A stretch of DNA of 64,000 nt from Erodium maritimum (lineage: Eukaryota > Streptophyta > Magnoliopsida > Geraniales > Geraniaceae), in NCBI GenBank assembly GCA_963921825.1, contig OY997596.1, positions 38,059,932-38,123,931 on the forward strand, in the 5' to 3' direction. Numbering within the stretch: position 1 is the stretch's first letter; each line of letters begins with the position of its first letter. The notes beneath the pieces were generated by a model. That model made no database searches. It was not told the DNA's origin and saw only the letters and a list, made by a program, of their open reading frames with translations. Positions 44,982-57,899 of the stretch are shown here, in pieces. A program made the position numbers and the translations under genes.

Positions 44982-47749
44982 ATCTCCCACCTGCCCTAGT
45001 TTCAATCTAAACTCCAATATATTCTTATTGACCTTACATGCCTTTCGTGCTTAGGAAACAAAAGCGCCTTGGTCAAAGGGTGGACTATGTTATCATCCGT
45101 TACAATATGTGTGATCTTCACATCCCCTTGGTTCAGAATTTCTATGATGAGGTGATAACGCCACAATACATGTTTAGATTTGTTATGTGATCTGGGATTT
45201 TTAGCTTGAGCAATGGCCCTAGTGTTGTCGCAAAATAGGTTCATCGGGCTAGACGGATATTTAATTACGCCCAACCCTATTGTGAACTTCCTAACCCATA
45301 CAGCCTCCTTGGCTGCTTCGCAGCAACTATGTACTCGGCCTCTTTCGTGGAGTCAGCGACGGTGTCTTGCTTCACGCTCTTCCAGCTGAAGGCTCCACTA
45401 TTCATAATGAACAAATATCTAGACTGACTTCTAAAGTCATCTGGATCTGTATGGAAACTAGCGTCTACATATCCATTGATGACTAGTTCAACATCATTCT
45501 TCCCACCATATACTAGAAATGCGTCCTTAATCCCTAGTCCCTCTTGGTGTGATCTCTATATATCTTAATCCCAAATATATAAGTAGCATCGCCTAAGTCC
45601 TTCATTGAGAAACACTTTTTTAACCAAGCTTTAGTCTCGTGCAAGGTTGGGATGTCGTTTCCAATGAGTAGTATGTCATCGACATACAACACCAGAAAGG
45701 TGATCTTACTCCCATTTGCCTTCTTATAAGCGTAAGGCTCATCCTCGTTCTTGATAAAGCCAAATCCAACTACGGCTTCATCAAATTGAAGGTTCCAACT
45801 CCGAGAAGCATGTTTCAATCCATAAATGGATTTCAACAACTTTCATATTTTTCCCCTATTATTCGGATCGACGAAACCCTCTGGTTGAGACATGTAAACA
45901 TTCTCAGTCAGGTTTCTATTCAAGAAGGCAGTTTAAACATCCATTTTACATATCTTGTAATCGTAGTACGCAGTTATGGCAAGAAGAATCCGGATCGATT
46001 TGACCATAGCCACTGGTGATAAGGTTTCCTCATAGTCAATCCCTTGGATATGCCTATAACCTTTCGCGACCAATCGGGCTTTGTAGGTCTAAAGGTTGTC
46101 GTCCATGTCCATCTTCACTTTGAAGATCCATTTGCATCCGATGGTCTACACACCATCGATGAGATCAACTAGCTCCCAGACTTAGTTGTCCAACATGGAC
46201 TACATTTCTTCCCTTATGGCTCCAAGCCACAATTCAGAGTCGGGTCCATCCACAGCTTCCTGAAAGATGGTTGGATCCTCGTGATCCACCATTAGCTCAC
46301 CGCCTCTTCCAGACACAAAATAACCATATCTCGGAGGTGGACGAATCATCCTTTTAGATCGCCTTGGACCTTCAGGATTTGCTATAAGATCTAGTTCCTG
46401 CTCTACAACCACTTCAGGCTCCTCTACTAGGTCGTCGAGTGGTTAAGAGGCATATGTACCATCTTGAACTTCTTCTAGATGTACATCACTCCCACGGACA
46501 TGTTTGGAAACAAATTCCTTTTCCATAAAGACCCCACCCTTAGCAACGAACACCGTGTTCTCACTGGGTTTGTATAAGTAGTATCCCATTGTTTTCTTGG
46601 GATACCCCACGAAGGTGCATTTCTCAGATCTTGGTTCGAGCTTAGTCGAAACCAAATGTTTCACATAAGCCTCACAACCCCTGACCCTCAGGAAGGACAA
46701 AACAGGCTTCTTCCCGTACCATTTCTCAAATGGTGTCCCTTCCACAGCCTTCGTAGGACCCCAATTGAAAGATAATGTGGCTGTCTCAAGAGCATATCCC
46801 TAGAAAGAGATAGGGAGATCAGTCCCACTAATCATGGATCAGACCATATCCAATAAGGTCTGATTCCTTCGTTCGGACACACCGTTCAACTGCGGTGTTC
46901 TAGGAGGACTCCATTCCAAAAGGATCTCATTCTCTATTAGATGATCTAAGAACTCTGTTGGTAAATATTCTCTACGTCGATCCGATCGAAGTTCCTTAAT
47001 ACTCTTTTTGAGCTGGTTTTCTACTTCAGTCCTAAACTCCTTGAATTTATCAAAGGATTCAGACTTATGTCTTATCAAATAGACATAACCAAATACACTG
47101 TAATCGCTTGTAAAAGTGATGAAGTAGCTAAAACCCCCCTGGCAAGTGTACTCATTGGTCCAGACACATATGAGTGTATCAACCCCAATAAGTCACCCGC
47201 CCTTTCACCGCGACCGATGAAGGGCGCTATAATCATTTTCCTCATCAAAAAATATTTGCATCTTTTAATCGAATGAAATTCGAATTGACTCAGAAGTTCA
47301 CAATTGTGAAGTGATGATACACATTTCTCGTTGATGTGGCCTAAACGATAGTGCCATAACAGAGTCAGGTCTAAATCATCGGATTTAGACCTTTTGGTAT
47401 TTATATTATATATAGAGCTTGATACGTTGTCATCCATATCTAATAGATACAACCCTTAGACCATCTTAGCACCATCATAAGATATATCATTGCGTAAAAT
47501 GTTGAAAATTTCATTTCCAACATCAAAATTGTATCCTTCATTATCTAACATTGAAACGGATACAATACTCCTACTAAAATAAGATACGCTATATACATTG
47601 TTTAATACTAACACTAGGCCACTAGGTAAAGAGAGACGAATGCATCCTACAACAGTCGTTGCAGCCCTAATGTTGTTGCCCACTCTAAGGTCCACCTCGT
47701 CTTCTTTCACATATCTCATATTTTCCATCCACTACACATTAGTACAAGT
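44982..47749 (-). mobile_element. inner copia internal region (pol remnants)
   Basis: Minus-strand parts, from the 3' LTR side: RNase H (about 45002-45274), reverse transcriptase with YVDD (about 45534-45839), a region between integrase and reverse transcriptase with a FVGYPKK motif (about 46443-46745), integrase core (about 46839-47078), the GAG-pre-integrase segment with LWHYRLGH (about 47075-47452) and protease-side sequence (about 47456-47728). The order is that of Ty1/copia, integrase before reverse transcriptase. It is broken, with many breaks. Confidence 0.88.
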
Positions 47750-49328
47750 TGTTGGGTCTCGAGGTTGTGGGAAAAAGAAACACAAAACGCAGTGGAAATT
47801 AACCATGAATCACTCAAGAAGAAGCTACCAAATATTTAAGAACATAGCTGAAAATTCAGCAATAGTTTACGTACATCACCTTCTAGCTTTGAAAAGAATT
47901 GAGAAGAGAAAACACCAAACTTTGAATGGTTTGAGCCCCTTGGACGCCTACGTATCCTTAACGAAATCAAAGCCAACGTAGTTCTTGAGTTTGTAGACTC
48001 AAGAACATGCAACAGTGGAGCTTGCTTGTCTTGGGGTGCTCGGCCAAAGTGGGAGAAAAAGAAGTTGTGTGCAATATTTCTCAAGCCTTGCATGAAATGA
48101 ATTTCCAACACTCTTGTATGGAAAGTTAAGTGGAAGAGGTAAACTCACTTAATCTCCATCAAGTTGCCAAGTGTTCATGCTAATTGCACGGTAGACTTAA
48201 TAAACTAACAACTTAATAAGGTTTGTTAAGTAGTGGAAAATGGGCCCTACCCACTTTTGACCAACCATACTACTTGGTTAAAGCAAGACCTTGGGTTCCC
48301 ATTGGGCCTAAGCTATATGGGTCGGCCATGGGCCTTTCCAAGAAAGCCCATGGTGAGCCCGCCATGTCCTATCCCATCCACTATGACAATTCCCGACACG
48401 ACTCACTCCAAGCCAAGCTGTGTTGCGTTCTTATCGAGTTACAAACCTTTGGTATGACCCTTAGGTCGATGCATGTCCGTAAGATCAATGCAAAGTCCTA
48501 CTTTACTTGATCTTACCCTAGTGGAAACTAACAAGACTTAGTTTAGCCTAACACTGCATAAAGAATCGACCCTGTCGATTCTGACCTTTCCATCGTCCTT
48601 GTCATTATCCTTTCATCTCCGATATCCTGATTGAGATAAGGCACAAAGCCGTCATCCTTATTATTCTCAATCATTTTCCCTTGATAAGTGAGATGACTAA
48701 ATGTATGATACCTAGTATCATGTGCATGATCATGCTTTCCTTCAGTTACTCTCGATCAAGCGGTCGTGAACCAGATATCTTTCCCATATCGTAGTATGAA
48801 GGATAAATACCTTAGCCGACTCTCATGATGTTCATCCAGTCATTCCCCAAGCCAATCCTGACTATTATGGAAGCCTAGTCTTGGTGCAACGTTAGGCACA
48901 GGTCAAACTCAGTTGTTTACTGCATAGCAATCATAGAGACTCTCAGTCTAAGGATACATAAAAGGCCACGACTCTGATTATGTTCATGATTGGATATATG
49001 GAACATAATTAGGTCGGGTCGTCCAATATCATGTCCTACATGATATCTATGATCAGACTCTGGAACGCATTCCAATAGCCAACAGAACTTAAGCCATCAA
49101 GAGTCAATTTTCATACTAGTCGCTTCTAGTGGAGACTATTGACTAAGGACCCTATCGAGTGTGATCCATCCTGATTTACGGTTCTATTCGCATGGTGGGC
49201 ATAGATCGGAAACACACACGATATACTAATCCAACACCCGAGCAATATGGAAGTCACTTTATTATATTTCCAACGATGATATTTACATTTGGATGTTTAC
49301 GATTGGACTACGGGCACTAATACTAACA
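47750..49328 (-). repeat. inner copia 5' LTR
   Basis: Uninterrupted 1579-bp LTR that serves as the empty-site reference for both the hAT element (29571-30291) and the MULE (30463-44113) in the sister LTR. Confidence 0.93.
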
Positions 49329-49333
49329 TCCTT

Positions 49334-49585
49334 ATCCTATAGTACTTTCTTTAATAGAAAGAATATCTATTTGAAGGGTATCATTGAACAAGGAAACAAA
49401 TCTTTAATCGGATCAACATGGATATGTATTTGATATACTTGAAGAATACCATGCGCGTGAGCTGTCATTATTTGTCATGTTATTGACATTCTAACTTTCG
49501 CTCTTGGTTGTACACTGGTGCTGTTAGCTGACATCCTTCTCAACATCTTGTTTGACACAAAATGGCCAATACAGATGTAGGAACA
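49334..49585 (-). repeat. outer copia 3' LTR, right part
   Basis: Matches the last 250 bases of the LTR at 57900-58850 (for example AATGGCCAATACAGATGTAG). A purine-rich tract on the minus strand adjoins it at about 49586-49597. Confidence 0.9.
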
Positions 49586-50199
49586 ATCTCCTCATTTGTC
49601 CATTTTTGTAGGCAAGCACATTCTCTTGAGGTAGAAGATATCAGCATTCCCTCGGGTTGGAGATGTTCATGGTGGTATGTTTTCCTCTTCATTGAATTCG
49701 AATTCAACGAATACCACTTTCATGTCATACTCGAATATATCTCTTAGTGATTGCCTCAAAAAAGTGGGCAATGGATAAGCATTTGTGATGACAAAGCTGC
49801 AACAATAACTAGTGATTCTAGCAGAGTATAACCTTGATCGCATTAGTGAAGCAGCAAAAGTCATAAAACATATCAAATACAACATATCCATCCATGCATG
49901 GTGTCTTGGAATAGACAGTGAATACAATATAGTTGTTAGCTCGGACATATCCAAGGCAACAGTAACCACATTTCTAGTGTTGCAGAAGGATAAACTACCA
50001 GACAAAAACAGGAATCAACCTCTACTAGAGGTTAGATCGTGAGGAGGATACCTCCAGCTTTGTATTTTCTGAACTGCCTTCATCAACATTTTTCTTTAGG
50101 TCTTGTAGAATCTCTTTGAGGATGGTCATTGCAGCTTGAACTTTAGCCGCAGTAGACTAAGAATGATGTGATCTTTGTGAGTACCCTACAAGTTTATTC

Positions 50200-51620
50200 T
50201 TCTTTTGGCCGAGCATTAAGACATTATTCATGACATCTGACCTTCCCATACGATTTTAGTTGAACGACAAAGGGGTAGGATTCTTCCCTAGGACATCATT
50301 GTCCTTCATAATGAAGGGATATTGATGGAGGATCAACCTATATATTAGCGAGGGAAAGCCTATTGGCATCTTGGTTTCACTATAGTGAGCATGTCGAGCA
50401 AAATGATCAGGAATAATGGAACCAGAATTCAAAGGTGAAGAGGTACCTATTGGATAGATGAGTTGTGCAAGTATAAGAGTAATGTTGGAGTAGTGGGAGG
50501 AGGGTACCAGTTTGCAATACCAATGTTGAAGACAATACAATATAGTGGAGTGAGTTCTGAGGACAAGAACTTTTCTTTTGGCACCTACTTACCTCTAGAG
50601 TTCCTGATAATTTCTTTAACCACTCTATCTAGCTCATGCATTGCGGTTCTCGCCTTTGATGGCTTTCTTTCCAAATATATGTTAAGCGCCTCTTCACTGA
50701 CATCTATGACTTATTCCCTCACAATGACCATACGAAACATCTTATCTTTTGGTTCATCAAAACCTATAGTGAGTTGTGTAAAAATTCCCTTATAAGATGA
50801 GGATAGTATGGACCAATTTTCGCAACAGTTCTTATCAACTGAGCATCTTCAAGGACCTTGAAGACTTTCTCCAAACCTTTGGAGTTCTCAACAACTTCCC
50901 TTTCTGGACATAAGGATTTGTAGGTGACACATTTCCACCTTTTATACATTTTTATAGGATCCTTGTTCAGGGTAATCTCTTTAATTGCTTCTTTCTTTGA
51001 TATAGGTTCCCCCATTACAGCTTTCTTTCCCTTGTTCAATGGAGAAGAAAGAGTTTTCTTAGTCAACTCTTCTTCAGATCAAGATTCATCAATATGATGA
51101 ATGACCTCCTTATCATTCTTCTTAGGAACACATGTGAAGGGGGTTTTCTTCCTAGACTTTTTCCCTTTTGAACCACTAACAGGAGAACTCAGTATAATAT
51201 TTTCACCAATTCCTTGAGTTCTAGCTCTCTTGGACTCTCTTTTGGGAATAGAAGCAAGACTCTTAGCCTTTTTTTCTCTTTTCATTTGATGCTTTCTCAA
51301 ACTTGGTTGTCACTGGATTAACTCCATTACTAACATCATGACCAGATTTTTTGGTAGTATTCACATATAGATTTCCATAAAAGTCACTCATAACTTTAAT
51401 TTTTTCAGTATCAACCTTAAGATCATCTTCAGGATCCAGAGTAACCCCTTCTTTAACCACAGTTTCTCCCTTTGATACACCTATTTTCCCCTTATTTTCA
51501 AGGTCTATTTTCCTTTTGGCCTTAAGTTTCTTCTTCCCTTTAGCATGAGTAGTAAAGTAGGTAATATCAACATACATTTCTTCAGGGATCTTTGACCCAA
51601 TCAAGGGTTCTTTTCTAGCA
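50200..51620 (-). mobile_element. envelope-like ORF remnant of the outer copia
   Basis: Several minus-strand frames belong to one protein family. The upstream part is very lysine-rich. The middle part has KRWKCVTYKSLCPE and AQLIRTVAKIGPYYPHLIRE. The downstream part has LIYPIGTSSPLNSGSI and TKMPIGFPSLIYRLIL. This pattern matches the plant envelope-like proteins known from SIRE-type copia elements and related retrotransposons (the putative plant transposon protein domain). Whether such proteins ever act as envelopes is unproven. The ORF is broken, with several breaks. Confidence 0.65.
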
Positions 51621-51684
51621 GACTCTTTGAACGATTCGGTAGGAAGTATTTTAAAGGTGCATTTCTCATATGTTGGAGTGAGAG

Positions 51685-52367
51685 CATGGTTGTAAATGGC
51701 GCTAGGCGCTAGTCGGGCGGCGAGGACCCCTAGGCGTTAGGCGGGGACTAGTCGGGGCCTAGGCGGGGCCTATGCGGATTTTATTTATTTATTATTTTTA
51801 ATTATTTATACATATATATTACATGATAATAATACAATTTTATGTACTATATTGATAATATGTATTTTATATTATCTATATATATGTGTATATATTAGCT
51901 TGTTCATATATTTATATTATAAAAAAATGTATATACCTGTTGGTATATATGTAAAAGGAAAAACAAACAAGCCATTTAAAAAAAACTAAGCAAGTCACGA
52001 TAGTATAAACTAACAAAACAAGCTCCATAGTTCTATTGGTTTAGAGTCCCACATCGTAAAAAAAGCAAAAGACATCCTTTTATGTTAGTTATAAAAAGAA
52101 GGCTAAAGGCCTCATAGATCCATTAGCTCATTTTTAATCTAAAAGATTTAATGAGTAATTCAGTAGTAATAAATTTTTTTAACTGGGCTTGACTGTTGCT
52201 GTTCGGCCCGGCCCGCCTCGGTCCGCCTAGTCGGCGCCTGAGCCGCCTAATGGCCGCCTGGCTCGCTTGAAAGGGCATGAAGCGGTTTAGCGCCTCATCC
52301 CGCCCGACTAGGTGTAGGCGTGGCGTTTTTCATGGTTTGGGCGCTTTGCCTGCCTTTTACAACCATG
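51685..52367. mobile_element. hAT-type element, 683 bp, AGGCG-rich
   Basis: Ends are CATGGTTGTAAA and TTTACAACCATG with a perfect 8-bp duplication AGTGAGAG (51677-51684 and 52368-52375). Inside both ends lie GC-rich AGGCG/CGCCT phrases (GGCGCTAGGCGCTAGTCGGG on the left), and the centre is AT-rich with ATATAT phrases. It is non-coding and sits in the outer copia's internal region. Confidence 0.92.
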
Positions 52368-53089
52368 AGTGAGAGTATTGACAGGTGCTTTTGAAATCAA
52401 GGAGGAGATGGTCTTTCTCTTGGTTGACAGTTGAGTCCTGGAAAAAGATTTCACTGAGTTGACTTTCGAAGAATGACGGATTGTAGTTGTAGGTGGAGAC
52501 ATAGATTCGAGTAGTCTTGAATTCGACTAAGCTTTAGGGATAATCTCCGTTCCTTGTAGTTTGAGCCATATTCACCATCGTTTCCTTCTTGAGCACCATA
52601 ATAAGAGTAGTGAGAAGTACAGACTTGCTCGATTTTCTGGGATTAAAGAGGGAAGAGATTATAAAGCTTGGGTATTATGTAAACCTTAATTGATCAGAGT
52701 TAAGGACATAAATCAATTCATATTTTTCTTTCTTTTAATCTTGTACGGGTTTACTATTCATTCCTTACTTCATAGGTATACACATTTCCTCACATGTCTT
52801 GAGTATTTCTAGTATTCCGATTCATATGTGGATTAATACATATTTGGAAACTTGTAGCTTTCAAAGTACGCCTATTCATAACTGATGATATAGAGAGATG
52901 TCATAACATCTGGAGTAGAAGCATATTCGGAGTTGCACTTTTTCTCATGAACACTCTTGGCCTTTTAGTTTTCAGATAGAGTTTTAAGACCAGTAATACA
53001 ATGTACTACACGTTCATGTGTGCAGAATCAGTATAGCTCTAAGTTCTTTCATGAGCTACGACATTCATCATATATTGATTTACCAAATG

Positions 53090-53680
53090 TCAATTATGAT
53101 GTGAGAACATCTTGAATAACATCAATTGGAGAGATGTCATTATTATCCTCTAAGAAAGTGATTCCACTTGAGAACCAGAGGTAACAATTCTCTTTAGGGC
53201 GAGTACCATCCAACATTGTGTACAGATTCTTGTCTACTACAAGACACTTAGTCTTAGTGAATTTAAAAACCAGATCCAGGTCGCATAGTTGGCTTATACA
53301 GAATAGATTAGCAGTGAGTCCTTCTACTAGCAACTTTTATGTCAGACAATTTGCTCTAGTAAGATTTAGTTACCTCTTTCCTATGACCCTTTTCTTAACT
53401 CCACTTCAAATATTACATGTTCAACATGACGTAACTGAACATTTGTCAAGTGTTTGCTATCACCAATCACGTGTCGAGATGTTCCACTATCGAAGTACCA
53501 TAAGTATACATTGAAATTGATTAGAGAAGTATGTGCAAAATTATCCTCATATGTTTCATCTTTGACTTTCCACACTTGCTTCTGACCTTTAAGAGCATAT
53601 TTACCCCTATAAGACCTTTTTTTCTTAGTTTTTTTCTGAGGTCGGCTGAGACTTCTTTGTTGAATTTTAGGAGCTCTATG
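53090..53680 (-). mobile_element. outer copia protease/pre-integrase remnant
   Basis: Minus-strand frames show a WYFDSGTSRH motif, the aspartic protease signature of copia elements (DSG), followed by NLFCISQLCDLDLVFKF, the usual sequence before the integrase. It is broken. Confidence 0.8.
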
Positions 53681-53685
53681 AAGTC

Positions 53686-56243
53686 TGTCATGCCCAAAAT
53701 TCGATTTTGACAGGACTCGAGACGTGAACTAAATAAATAAATAATAAAGAAATTTAAAAGGAAATACATTCTGCAATAATAATCTAAAAGTTATAAACCC
53801 GATAAATGAGTCAACAGCTCGGTAAAACCAAATAGTGAATAAGTTTAGTGAAAGTAAAATTGTACGTCTCTAGACAAAACTAGCCTAAGACCCTCTCTAG
53901 CTCCCAAGCTCCGGGAATCCCGTTAGTCCAAAGCCCGCTCAAGACCTGTAGAACAACAACGTAAAGGGGTGAGCTTTCGCTCAGTAGGAAAAGTAGTTAA
54001 GGTTATGAGCATCCGCTCAACACCACGAGTAACCGTCCAATTAGGGCATACTAGCAAAGCATAACACTAATGACACCCACGGAGAGCACATAGCCACAAA
54101 CCCACTTACATGACCAATATCACCCTGTACTCTCATCGCAAAACCGATCATCAAGCATACAATACACAACAAACAATCACACGTCCCGTAACGCAGTCCT
54201 CGAACTCCGCCGGCTGTACACAACCCGACTCTATCATATCGTGCCAGAACACTCAACATCGACCTAGATATCTTCCCGGAACCGCATTGGGCACAATCAC
54301 AATACATCATACCGGACCACACAACATCGGCCTAGATGTCTTCCCGGGAATCCGTTGGGGCGTAATCACAATACTGATCACGTAACCGTCGGCCTAGATA
54401 CTCTACACCGGCATACCCCCTCGATGTAGGTATCGTACCGGAACCACACTCCGAGGGACCGCACATACGTGGGACCACACCGTCGGCCTAGGTACTACCC
54501 TACACCGACGTACCTCCTCGGTGTAGGTACCATACCAGAATACAACTCCTCTTGGAACATGCATCAAGAAAGTCTCACGCATCACAATGTCATAGTTCAA
54601 CCACGGAATACCAACCGGGTCAACTTACCACAACATAACACATCGGTCTATCAATCACCCGATCATATCACAACCATTTGTTCACGTCATAACAAGCATG
54701 ACACACTTGCCCAAAACATAACAACACGCTACACCGAGCATATTATAACATGATTCTCAATCTAATAACGGATAAACTACACATCAAGCATCACAATCAT
54801 AGATCATGGCATCACAATCAACACACAACCTAAGGGCTCGACATGGCCCGCATGCATTTCTACAGCACGACAAATCCCAAACTTACGGCTCGACATGGCT
54901 CGTAAGCTATCCCTCAATTCACTCGTTCCTCACATCCTAACATGCACTTCTAACAATTAAATCAAGTATCCGCAACCTATATGCATACTAGTAACTTTCC
55001 GCAATTAAACCGGTATTCGCTACTTTCCCTACCTCGATCGCTTTCCGAACGCTTAGTCACTTCACGAGGTCCAAAAGTCTCCTCCGCCGAGCTCGAGTCC
55101 AAAGTCTAGGATCACAAAAATTCGCGAAATAAAGCTAAATTCAGATTCGGTTTAATGAGAAAACACTAAAATTAAGCCCGAAAGTCAAAACATGGGCTGA
55201 CAGGGAAGTGGGCCGTAATGAGGCCCAATCTGGGTGGCCCACAAGCCTGATACCCGACCCGGCCCGTGTAGCACACCGTGCCGGACCCTGGCGTGGTCGG
55301 TGTGGCACTCCGTGCTGGACCCTGGCACGGTACGTGCGGCGTTCCGTGCCGGTCTGGACAGACCCTTCTTCCTCCTTCTTCCACTTCGTTTTCCATGAAT
55401 TTCTACCTCAAATCACCATTGATGAACTCCCCAAAACTCCAAAAACAGACCCAAAGCTTCAGCACTTCAATACCCACAATGGGTTTCATCAAAACAACAC
55501 AATCCAAGTGATTTCTATCAACAAACTTCCCCATTTTCTTCATCAACAATCATCTAACACAAACAACTCCAAAAAACCACTTAGTTCATGCATCTCTACC
55601 CAAACCCACAACACCAATTTCATCAAATAAGGAATTAGAGGACACCAACCTCTAGGAAATGATGAGATGAAGAAGATGAAGTAGAAATGGAGAGAGTTGG
55701 AGGTGAAAATCTACTGAAGGAGCTCCTTTTCTCCTTGTTTTTTCTTCAAGCTTCAATGGTTTCCAATTCTCTCTCTCCCTTTGGTGAAATTCTGCCAACA
55801 CTATGAATTTGGGCTGAATTGCTCTCCTTTTGGGGGCTTTAACCTAATAGTGAACTCCCCAAAATGCCCCTCTAGCTCCCTCTCCCTCCTTTGTCTCACA
55901 TGAGGGTAGTTTGGTCAAAACTCACCTATTTCTACCCTTCCAAGCCAGCATGGACAAGTGTCCATGTGGGGACCACCTCTAAACCAAATAAAATCCATCA
56001 ATTCTAATTAATTAGTTTTAGTCCTTAATTAAGCGAAGTTTGACCCGAGTTTGACTTTTTCACAATTACAAGCGTTTGAAAGGAAACGGCCCAACTAAGC
56101 TAACCATAACGATGACTAAGCTTTTTGGGTCCCGGAAAGGTCCCGAAAGACTCCCGGAGTCATCGGTTGACTTTTCCGGCATAAAGTCAACTTTCGCCAG
56201 AAATCGTCGTTTCGACCGGGATCGACCGGGGGTGGTTCTTACA
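53686..56243 (-). mobile_element. solo LTR, diverged relative of the giant LTR family (2.56 kb)
   Basis: Starts TGTCATGCCCAAAATTCG and ends GGTGGTTCTTACA, with a perfect 5-bp duplication AAGTC (53681-53685 and 56244-56248). It lies in the opposite orientation to copies 1 and 2. Shared features are the terminal motifs, the GAGC...GCTC hairpin (53971-53982), a CCCTACCTCG block near 55028 and a GTTGACTTTTCC...AAAGTCAAC block near its end. A different short tandem array (phrases with CGGCCTAGATA and ACCGACGTACC, about 54250-54540) replaces the minisatellite. Confidence 0.9.
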
Positions 56244-56248
56244 AAGTC

Positions 56249-57899
56249 GATAACATTGAGGTCTTATGTGACCTTTCTTTCCACAATGGTGATACTTTCT
56301 CGATGTCTTTATAATGTTTCCTACTGGCAAGGATTCAACAAGTACATTGTGTAAGCCTTGATATGAGTACTTAATAAGATGTTGCATGGGATGTCTAATG
56401 GAACTTTTGATACGAGACCGTTGACCTTGGCTCCTGCTATAAGTTGTTGAACAGAGGCTCATTATTAATTTTCAGGTCAGTGGTTGATGAACCTCCTGTT
56501 GTGGAATAGGAACTGTTTGAGGAGTTGAATTTTCCTCATTATTATCTTTGACTGTTTGGCCATTCAGTCTTCTTACTTCTTCTTTCAAAGATGCAACAGT
56601 TTTAAGAAGGTGACTTTTTTCCAGCGATATTGTCTGTATTTGTGCACTTAATTTCTCCATTGATTATGAGTTTGTAGATTCTTACTTGTAAGAGTGAACA
56701 TTCTCAAGAGTCATATCAGAGAGTTGTTCAGATGAGTATTTTTCATTGATGATCTCTCCTATATCACCAGAAGAAAAGTTAGTTATAAAAGCAAGATGAT
56801 TACTGACCTTTTCTTTGTCTGTTCATCTTCATCAGACACTTGTGCTGCTATTTCTTTTCTCTGCTTCTTCAGATATGTTGGACACTCCCATTTAATGTGG
56901 TCAAACTCTTCACATTCATAGTATCAAATCTTTTTTCCTTTGTCCAATTGATCAAACTCTATTTCTGAGACTAATTGTCTCCTTTGATGAGAGATGTTGG
57001 GGACATCCTGACAATCATCTTGACAACGATAATTTCCAGGAACCTGTAAGAGATGTTTCATTAGTGTCTTCACAATTATATTCATAGCTTTCTCCATATC
57101 TCTCTTATCGATTGACTCTGATTTTTCCTTGCGATTTTATATAGAGTTTTTCAGTGCCATCCTTTTAAGCTCCGTGACATGCCTTGAAGAAACAATTCAA
57201 ATGTCATGAGCGACCCCATTAGCTCATAAAATCTGAGAGAGCTTAAGTCATGCATCTCTTCTATGGTAGTTTTCTTCATTTTGAATCTTAAATTGACATT
57301 TCTTAAGAGTTTTCCTAACTAGCATTTCATCTGACATTGTTTTTACACGAGGGAACAATTCATTAGCAATGTCTCTAAGACAAACATGAAATTGTGTGAT
57401 GGTCTCATTATCCCTCACAGTTAGAGCCTCAAATTTTGTAGTGAGATATTGTAATCTCTTATCTCTTACTTTGGTGGTGCCTTCAAAAGCTATTCCCAAT
57501 ATCTCCCAGGCTTCCTTATCACTCATACACGTGTTGATTAATTTTAACTATTTAGATCAACACCATTGAAGATAGCGTTCAGAGCACAAGAGTTTCTTAT
57601 AGATTCCTCATTTTCAGTAGTGCTCCAATCCTTCTCTGGTTTGGGAACAACAAGCTTTCCTTCCTCAGTAGTGGTTTGAGGAGGTATCTATCCATGAACC
57701 AAAGACTTCCATGATCTGCATCCATATATTTCAAGAAAGCACTTATCCTGGCTTTCTAGTAACTGTAATTTGTTCCATCAAGCACGGGTGGACAATTAAT
57801 ATAACTTCCATCTCTTGAGCTTTCCATTTTACATGATCAAAATTCTTCTCCCTTGAGAATCACACCACTTTATGCTGAGTGACTTGCTCTGATACAAAT
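56249..57899 (-). mobile_element. outer copia gag remnant
   Basis: Minus-strand frames include AFEGTTKVRDKRLQYLTTKF at 57248-57526 (the UBN2-type gag of SIRE-like copia elements) and a zinc knuckle HHCGKKGHIRPQCY near 56360. A region of heptad-like character lies at 56472-56660. It is broken. The last bases before the LTR contain the primer-binding-site-like TATCAGAGCAAG on the minus strand. Confidence 0.85.

Larger units (their letters stand above)
29021..49328 (-). mobile_element. Ty1/copia fossil, inner element inserted in the outer copia LTR
   Basis: Flanked by a perfect 5-bp duplication TCCTT (29016-29020 and 49329-49333). The LTR starts TGTTGGGTCTCGAGG and ends CTAACA. The 5' LTR is 47750-49328 (1579 bp). 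The 3' LTR is 29021-30462 plus 44123-44981 and carries a hAT element and a Mutator-like element. Pieces of protease, integrase, reverse transcriptase (with a YVDD box) and RNase H are recognisable between 44982 and 47749 on the minus strand. A purine-rich tract next to the 3' LTR (about 44982-44995) fits a polypurine tract. Without later insertions it measures about 5.9 kb. It is broken, with many breaks. LTRs differ by about 9-10 percent by eye over the first 300 bases. Confidence 0.9.
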
